From UQRS01 sp050946935 (GTDB lineage: Bacteria; Bacillota; Clostridia; Oscillospirales; Acutalibacteraceae): a stretch of 64,000 nt of DNA. This document shows, one piece after another, positions 59,198 to 64,000 of this stretch; the first letter of the stretch is position 1, and every line of letters starts with the position of its first letter. The stretch spans positions 62,001 through 126,000 of the forward strand of contig JBMNVR010000001.1 in NCBI GenBank assembly GCA_050946935.1, read 5' to 3'. Below the pieces are notes generated by a model, which searched no databases, was not told the origin of the DNA, and was given only the letters and a program-made list of their open reading frames with translations. The translations under genes were made by a program, and so were the position numbers.

Positions 59198-60058
59198 TTA
59201 TTTTTCCTTTTCTTTTTCCCTTGCGGCGGCCGGCTTGCCTTTCCCCTTCGGCGGCTGGAGAAGCTTAACCTCGTCCCGGGAGAACTCGCTGAGCTGTGCG
59301 TCCTCCTCTCCGACCCGGACTTTGAGCCGGCCGGTCAGGGGACTTGCGTCCACCACAATGCCGCGGCCCTCCGGTGTCTCCACGATCGAGCCGTTGCGGG
59401 GCGTGATTTTGTTCAGGTATTCATAAGCGTTCTGCTCGTATTTCAAGCAGCACATCAGCCGTCCGCAACTTCCCGAAATCTTGGTCGGGTTGAGGGAGAG
59501 ACCCTGTTCCTTGGCCATTTTGATCGAGACCGGCTGAAAGCCGTTCAAAAACCGCGAGCAGCAAAAGGGCTGTCCGCATATGCCAAGGCCGCCGAGCATT
59601 TTTGCCTCGTCCCGGACGCCGATTTGCCGCAATTCGATCCGGGTGCGGAAAACCGAGGCCAGATCCTTGACCAGCTCGCGGAAATCCACCCGTCCGTCGG
59701 CGGTAAAATAAAACAGGATTTTGCTTCCGTCAAAGGCGTACTCCACATCGACGACCTTCATTTCGAGCCCTTTGGCATCGGCCTTTTTCTGGCAGACGCG
59801 CAGCGCGTCCACCTCCCGTTTGCGGTTTTCCTCCATCCGTTTGCGGTCAGCGTCGGTCGCCATGCGCACCAGCTTTTTCAACGGCTTGACAACCTCCCCC
59901 TCCTCGACTTCGGTTCGGGGCATTACAACCTCTCCGCATTCGACGCCCCGAGAGGTCTCCACCACGGCGAGAGCGCCCTTCTGCGGTGCAAGCTCGCCGG
60001 GGTCGAAGTAGTAGACCCGGCCGCTTTCTTTAAATTTTACGCCAATTACAATTGCCAT
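59198..60058 (-). CDS. ricT: PSP1-domain protein RicT (YaaT)
   Basis: 286 residues from ATG 60058. VVIGVKFKESGRVYYFDPG at the start, GGLGICGQPFCCSRFL, ISGSCGRLMCCLKYEQNAYEY (conserved cysteines for Fe-S cluster) mark the PSP1/YaaT family. In Bacillus RicT forms the RicAFT complex that promotes RNase Y processing and sporulation. A Lys-rich tail is present. Position between holB and the ferredoxin matches yaaT. Confidence 0.93.
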   Translation of the reverse strand: MAIVIGVKFKESGRVYYFDPGELAPQKGALAVVETSRGVECGEVVMPRTEVEEGEVVKPLKKLVRMATDADRKRMEENRKREVDALRVCQKKADAKGLEMKVVDVEYAFDGSKILFYFTADGRVDFRELVKDLASVFRTRIELRQIGVRDEAKMLGGLGICGQPFCCSRFLNGFQPVSIKMAKEQGLSLNPTKISGSCGRLMCCLKYEQNAYEYLNKITPRNGSIVETPEGRGIVVDASPLTGRLKVRVGEEDAQLSEFSRDEVKLLQPPKGKGKPAAAREKEKEK

Positions 60059-60245
60059 ATTCAAGCTTTGTGCCTTTGCAAGCAAAGGCTTTCCTTTCGT
60101 CGGAATCGGAAGCCGCCGTCCCGCGCTTTGCGGCCAGGGCTTCCGGTCGGGCGCGAGGCCCGCGTTTGTTTCAAAAAAGCCAAACGGTGTCTGCGGGGGC
60201 GCCGCGCGGTTTCGCCTTTACCACAAGACGAAAACCGACATCTTA

Positions 60246-61208
60246 TTATACATCAGCCGTCCCGTGAAAACAAGCGCATAAATTTGTCAGCAGCAGCGCC
60301 GTTCCCGCGTTGGCGAGATTTTGCTCCTCCGCCGCCTCCACTCCGGCGAGCATGTGCGTCAACCGGGGCAGTGAGAGACCCTCGCCGGCCGTCCCGGCGG
60401 GCAGAGTGGTTCCGGTTGCTTTGAACGTAATGCGGCGCTCCAGCTCGGCCTTCAGTCCCTGTAAAACGAGGCTGATACGCCGCCGGGCGTCCTTCCCCTC
60501 CAGCTTATGCAGAAGGAGCAGAGTATCCAGCTCGCCGCCCAACTCGGCCGCGCGCAGGAGGTCGGCGCACAAAGCGCCTGTCTCATCCGGGCTGCCGAGC
60601 AGTTCCATGGCGACGCCGATATTGCCGCCGGCCGCCACGGCTGCCGCGCGAATATCCGCGGCTTCCCGTCCGGGCTCCCGACGCAGGAGGTAAGCAGCCG
60701 CCGCCTCCGGCTCCGGGGCCGAGAGGGTGAAGCAGACGCAGCGGGAGAGGATGGTCTCCAACAGGGCGGAGGGCCGTTCGGCCAGCAGGATGAACATCGC
60801 CGTGGCCGGCGGCTCCTCCAGCACCTTGAGCAGGGCGTTCGCCGCCGCGTCGTTCATTTTGTCCGCCCCGTCAATCAGAAAAACCCGACGCGCCGCTTGA
60901 TTGGGCAAAACAAAAGCGGCCTGCCGCAGGACGCGGATCTGCTCTACTTTAATCGCCGCGCAGTCCGGCTCGATAATCGAAATATCGGGATGGGTTCCCT
61001 GCCCGGTCAACCGGCACTCCCGGCATTCACCGCAGGGGGGTGCCTCACCCGCACAGACCGCCCCGGCCGCCAGGATGCGCGCCAGCGTATGGCGGCCGAG
61101 GCCTTTTTCCCCCCCGATCAGGACGGCATGAGGCAGACGGCCGCCGCGCAGCATGCCTTCGATTGCGCGGACCGTCGGGCGGTTGCCGACAAACTCCGAC
61201 AGCGTCAT
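60246..61208 (-). CDS. holB: DNA polymerase III delta' subunit
   Basis: 320 residues from ATG 61208, overlapping the darA stop by 4 bp. GGEKGLGRHTLARILA (modified Walker A), a zinc motif CGECREC, LIDGADKMNDAAANALLKVLEEPP and LSRCVCF are typical of the clamp-loader delta' subunit, which helps load the sliding clamp. Confidence 0.93.
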   Translation of the reverse strand: MTLSEFVGNRPTVRAIEGMLRGGRLPHAVLIGGEKGLGRHTLARILAAGAVCAGEAPPCGECRECRLTGQGTHPDISIIEPDCAAIKVEQIRVLRQAAFVLPNQAARRVFLIDGADKMNDAAANALLKVLEEPPATAMFILLAERPSALLETILSRCVCFTLSAPEPEAAAAYLLRREPGREAADIRAAAVAAGGNIGVAMELLGSPDETGALCADLLRAAELGGELDTLLLLHKLEGKDARRRISLVLQGLKAELERRITFKATGTTLPAGTAGEGLSLPRLTHMLAGVEAAEEQNLANAGTALLLTNLCACFHGTADV

Positions 61209-61537
61209 AGCTTTTCAAACCGGGTGACGTCGGTGACAAATACGGTTGCCCCGCCGGCTGAAACCGGAATGCTGGCCGCATACTCGTCCGAGATCGGCTC
61301 ATTTCCGAACAGGCCGCTGTTCGGCATGGCCTGCGTCCGCTTGCGGCAGTAGGTTGAAAAAATGTCGATGATTTCGTTCACCTTCTCATCTGGGGTGCCG
61401 ATCATGAAGGTGACGTTGCCGACCTTTAGAAATCCACCCGAGGTGGACAGCTTGGTCACCATGTGTCCGGCTTTGGTCAGGGCTACCTGCACTGCGCCGG
61501 CGTCATCGGCTCCGACAATGGCAAAAATCAGTTTCAT
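61205..61537 (-). CDS. darA: c-di-AMP receptor DarA (YaaQ)
   Basis: 110 residues from ATG 61537 (GGAAGGA upstream). A PII-like fold: LIFAIVGADDAGAVQVALTKAGHMVTKLSTSGGFLKVGNVTFMIG matches DarA/PstA, which binds cyclic di-AMP. Order with holB and the decarboxylase equals the B. subtilis yaaO-yaaQ-holB region. Confidence 0.94.
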   Translation of the reverse strand: MKLIFAIVGADDAGAVQVALTKAGHMVTKLSTSGGFLKVGNVTFMIGTPDEKVNEIIDIFSTYCRKRTQAMPNSGLFGNEPISDEYAASIPVSAGGATVFVTDVTRFEKL

Positions 61538-61580
61538 ATGTAATCCTTCCTTTCAAAACGATATAAAATCGCAGAACACT

Positions 61581-62897
61581 TTACGTCCGGACAACCCGCA
61601 CCTGCGCCCAGCCGGTCTCCTGCAAGAGAGATAGTATCTCTCCCTCCAGCCGCTCGCCCGGAACGGCCACAGGTATGCCGGGGGGGCAGGGACAGACCAG
61701 TTCGGCCGCGATCCGGCCGGACGCCCGGTGCAAAGGCAGAATTTCCGCCGGGGCGAAAAGCGCCTCCCGCACGGGGAGAATCGCTTCCGCCCGGGGAAGT
61801 GCAGACGGATCGCCCATCTTTTTCGAGCCGATCCGCGGGCGGAGGCGGGAAAGCCCTTCTTTTAGCCGGGCAAAATCCGCCTCCTCATGAAACGGGTGGA
61901 GAAGGAACACCATCGCGGCGGGGTCGCAGTACTCCCACATGCAGTCGGGACGAAAGGCGGCGCGGGCGTCGTCCGCCGCAATCCCGTTTTCGGCCAACGG
62001 CAGTGTGAAGCGTACCGGGTCCTGCCGCCCCTCTGGCAGAGAGAAACCCAGCCGCCATGCGAATTCCCGCAGCGCCTTTGCCCGTGCCTCCAACCGGTCG
62101 AAGGCAGCCTTCCCTCCCCGCTCCAGCCAGTCGAAGCAGAGGTCGAGCGACCCCATGATAAGATAGGAGGGGCTGGTTGAGCCGAACAGCGCCATGCGCT
62201 CCCTTGCATCGGATATGTACGTCTCGTTCCCGATATTCAGCAGTGCGCCGCCGGTTAGAACCGGGAGGGTCTTGTGCAAGGAGCAAGCCGTCATATCCGC
62301 CCCGAGGGAGAGGGGATGCCGATCCTCCGGCAAAAAGCGCAGATGAGATCCGTGGGCGTTATCGACCAGCAGCGGCGTGCCGAACCGGCGGCAGACCGCT
62401 GCGATGGCCGCTATATCGCAGAGCCGGCCGTAATAATCCGGGCTGGTGAGGTAGACGGCGTCGACCGACGTGTTGCAAAGCGCCGCCTCGATCGTCGCCG
62501 GCTCGACCACGCCGGAGGAGCCGGGATAGAGCCAGACCGGCTCAAACCCGATCAGGCCGGCGGCCGACACAGCCGAAAAATGAGCGTTACGCCCCATCGC
62601 CACCCGGCCGCCGGGCGGCACAGCCAGGGAGAGCATGGCTTTGATAGCCTGGCTGCATCCTCCGGCCGAGAGAAAACTCCCACGGCTGCCGAACAGAGCG
62701 GCCGCCCTGTCCTCACAGGCCTGCAGCACTCCGTCGGCGTGGTAGAGGCTGTCAAGCCCTTCCACCTCGGTCAGATCATAGGGGAGAAGGGGGGAGAAGG
62801 GCAGCAGGGCCGCCGCCTTCCCGGCGTGGCCGGGGGTATGAAACCGGGAACGGCCGGCCGCGATATATGCCGACATCTCTTCAAACAGCGTACCCAT
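61581..62897 (-). CDS. Orn/Lys/Arg decarboxylase-like PLP enzyme (YaaO-like)
   Basis: 438 residues from ATG 62897 (AAAGGAGGG upstream). FHTPGHAGK near residue 20, LVDNAHGSHLRF and the PLP-binding SLHKTLPVLTGGALL identify the fold-type I decarboxylase family. Shorter than the large inducible decarboxylases; YaaO-like. Substrate (lysine, ornithine or arginine) unknown. Confidence 0.92.
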   Translation of the reverse strand: MGTLFEEMSAYIAAGRSRFHTPGHAGKAAALLPFSPLLPYDLTEVEGLDSLYHADGVLQACEDRAAALFGSRGSFLSAGGCSQAIKAMLSLAVPPGGRVAMGRNAHFSAVSAAGLIGFEPVWLYPGSSGVVEPATIEAALCNTSVDAVYLTSPDYYGRLCDIAAIAAVCRRFGTPLLVDNAHGSHLRFLPEDRHPLSLGADMTACSLHKTLPVLTGGALLNIGNETYISDARERMALFGSTSPSYLIMGSLDLCFDWLERGGKAAFDRLEARAKALREFAWRLGFSLPEGRQDPVRFTLPLAENGIAADDARAAFRPDCMWEYCDPAAMVFLLHPFHEEADFARLKEGLSRLRPRIGSKKMGDPSALPRAEAILPVREALFAPAEILPLHRASGRIAAELVCPCPPGIPVAVPGERLEGEILSLLQETGWAQVRVVRT

Positions 62898-62965
62898 GTC
62901 AGCCCTCCTTTTTTTCTGTATTTTTTGCAGCTTTGCGGCCGCCGGTCCGGGGCGGCGCAGAAAGA

Positions 62966-64000
62966 TTACCCCTTATAAAACTCCATCATGGCACGCCAGG
63001 CCATGTAGACGTCCAGCTTGGCGACCACCTCGCAGGGGGCGTGCATGGACAGCACCGGCACACCGAGGTCGACGGTGTCGACGTTCAGGTTGGCGATATA
63101 CATGGCGACTGTGCCGCCGCCGCCTGCGTCGACCTTGCCCAGCTCCCCGATCTGCCAGGCGACGCCGCCCGCGTCGAGCATGCGGCGGATTTCGCCCATA
63201 TACTCGGCCGAGGCATCGTTGGTGCCGCTTTTCCCGCGGGAGCCGGTGTACTTGGTGATTACGACACCGTGGTTGAGCAGGGCGCAGTTGCGCCGCTCGG
63301 ACACGTCGGGAAAGGTCGGGTCAAAGGCCGCGTTGACGTCGGCCGACAGACAGCGGGAGGCCGACAGCACCCGATAGCCCCGGGCGCCCTGCGCCTCAGC
63401 CAGGTCGTTGATGAAATAGGTCAGGTAGCGGCTCTTCATGCCGGTGTTCCCCTCCGAGCCGATCTCCTCCTTATCGGCCAGCACGGTAACGACCGTCCGG
63501 CGGGGGGAGACGGTGTCGAGTGCCGCCATCAGCGCGGGATAGGCGCAGACCCGGTCGTCGTGTCCGTACCCGGCGATCATTGATCGGTCGAAGCCAAGAT
63601 CTCTGGCCCCGCCCGCCGGAACCAGCGTCAGCTCGGCCGAGAGGAAATCCCCCTCGGTGATGCCGTATTTTTCATGCAGCAGCTTCAAAATATTCAGCTT
63701 GACAAGCTCGCTGCCCTCATCCTCCTTAAACGGGCGGCTGCCGATCAGGATGTTCAGCTCCTCGCCCTTGATCCCCTCGGCCAGGGTGCGTTTGCACTGC
63801 TCGGCCGCGAGGTGGGGGAGCAGATCGGTGATGATGAAGCAGGGTTCCTCCGCCTCCTCACCGAGGCAGACCTCCACCTTTTCGCCGTCCGCCTTGACCA
63901 CCACGCCGTGCAGGGCGAGCGGGGTCACTGTCCACTGGTATTTTTTGATGCCGCCGTAATAGTGGGTTTTGAAATAGGCCAGCTCCCCCTCTTCAAACAC
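62966..64000 (-). CDS. M18-family aminopeptidase, C-terminal part (cut by window edge)
   Basis: At least 344 residues to the stop at 62966; the first codon at the edge is not a start. GYGHDDRVCAYPALMAA, ADKEEIGSEGNTGM (catalytic Glu pair) and SADVNAAFDP are conserved metal/active-site blocks of the M18 (aminopeptidase I/aspartyl aminopeptidase) family; the N-terminal part lies outside the window. Confidence 0.93.
   Translation of the reverse strand: MFEEGELAYFKTHYYGGIKKYQWTVTPLALHGVVVKADGEKVEVCLGEEAEEPCFIITDLLPHLAAEQCKRTLAEGIKGEELNILIGSRPFKEDEGSELVKLNILKLLHEKYGITEGDFLSAELTLVPAGGARDLGFDRSMIAGYGHDDRVCAYPALMAALDTVSPRRTVVTVLADKEEIGSEGNTGMKSRYLTYFINDLAEAQGARGYRVLSASRCLSADVNAAFDPTFPDVSERRNCALLNHGVVITKYTGSRGKSGTNDASAEYMGEIRRMLDAGGVAWQIGELGKVDAGGGGTVAMYIANLNVDTVDLGVPVLSMHAPCEVVAKLDVYMAWRAMMEFYKG

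Overview
The window looks like chromosomal DNA of a spore-forming Gram-positive anaerobe of the class Clostridia, probably Oscillospirales/Ruminococcaceae-like. The evidence is a sporulation gene (spoVT), a cysteine T-box, a Na+-translocating decarboxylase, Shine-Dalgarno-rich starts, and host genes that look clearly more GC-rich than the inserted blocks. The lysine-decarboxylase-like gene, darA, holB, ricT, trmN6-like gene and rsmI lie in the order known from the Bacillus subtilis yaaO-yabC region. Taxonomy is inferred, not proven.

Layout. (1) 1-13435: an exopolysaccharide/capsule operon on the minus strand. It starts at a consensus promoter (13407-13435) and runs from the initiating sugar-phosphate transferase through an HpcH-type aldolase, a D-2-hydroxyacid dehydrogenase, glycosyltransferases, a TupA-like ATP-grasp protein, an EpsG/Wzy-like polymerase, UDP-glucuronate epimerase and UDP-glucose dehydrogenase to a Wzx-like flippase cut by the window edge. 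(2) 13697-31255: spoVT, split in two. Codons 1-31 are at 13697 onward and codon 32 to the stop is at 30809-31255. A 17,019-bp AT-rich element lies between. Its ends carry 13-bp perfect inverted arms around a shared GACCCG core, and its right end encodes a large serine recombinase that reads in frame into the 3' part of spoVT. Precise recombination at the core would restore a 179-codon spoVT, close to the 178 codons of B. subtilis. (3) Cargo of that element: TnpV, an XRE regulator, a SLOG-fold protein, a promoter-headed operon (about 15.2-22.95 kb) of a K+ channel, a ribbon-helix-helix protein, an SPFH/zinc-ribbon protein and many small membrane/zinc-ribbon proteins, a two-gene unit with a YonO/QDE-1-like single-chain RNA polymerase (DxDGD motif), and an AbiE toxin-antitoxin pair. 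(4) 31.3-36.2 kb: a decayed stretch with a CPA2 antiporter-TetR pair between two ~180-bp direct repeats, a GNAT acetyltransferase, many hairpins, and tRNA-Arg(CCG). (5) 36.3-42.5 kb: a promoter-terminator pair bracketing a possible small RNA, Na+-pump decarboxylase beta/gamma subunits, a tail-fibre-like gene, and a rhamnose operon rhaBAD behind a promoter with a palindromic operator. (6) 43-64 kb, minus strand: housekeeping genes (apt, cysS, T-box-cysE, pgsA, rimO, recX, recA, prmC, DUF1385, a two-component system, a lipoprotein, rsmI, trmN6-like, ferredoxin, ricT, holB, darA, a lysine-decarboxylase-like gene, a partial M18 aminopeptidase).

The most exciting signal is the skin-like, apparently excisable element in spoVT and its cargo: a large uncharacterised zinc-ribbon/SPFH membrane operon and an RNA-polymerase-like gene pair. 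The operon may be an undescribed membrane-associated stress or defence system.
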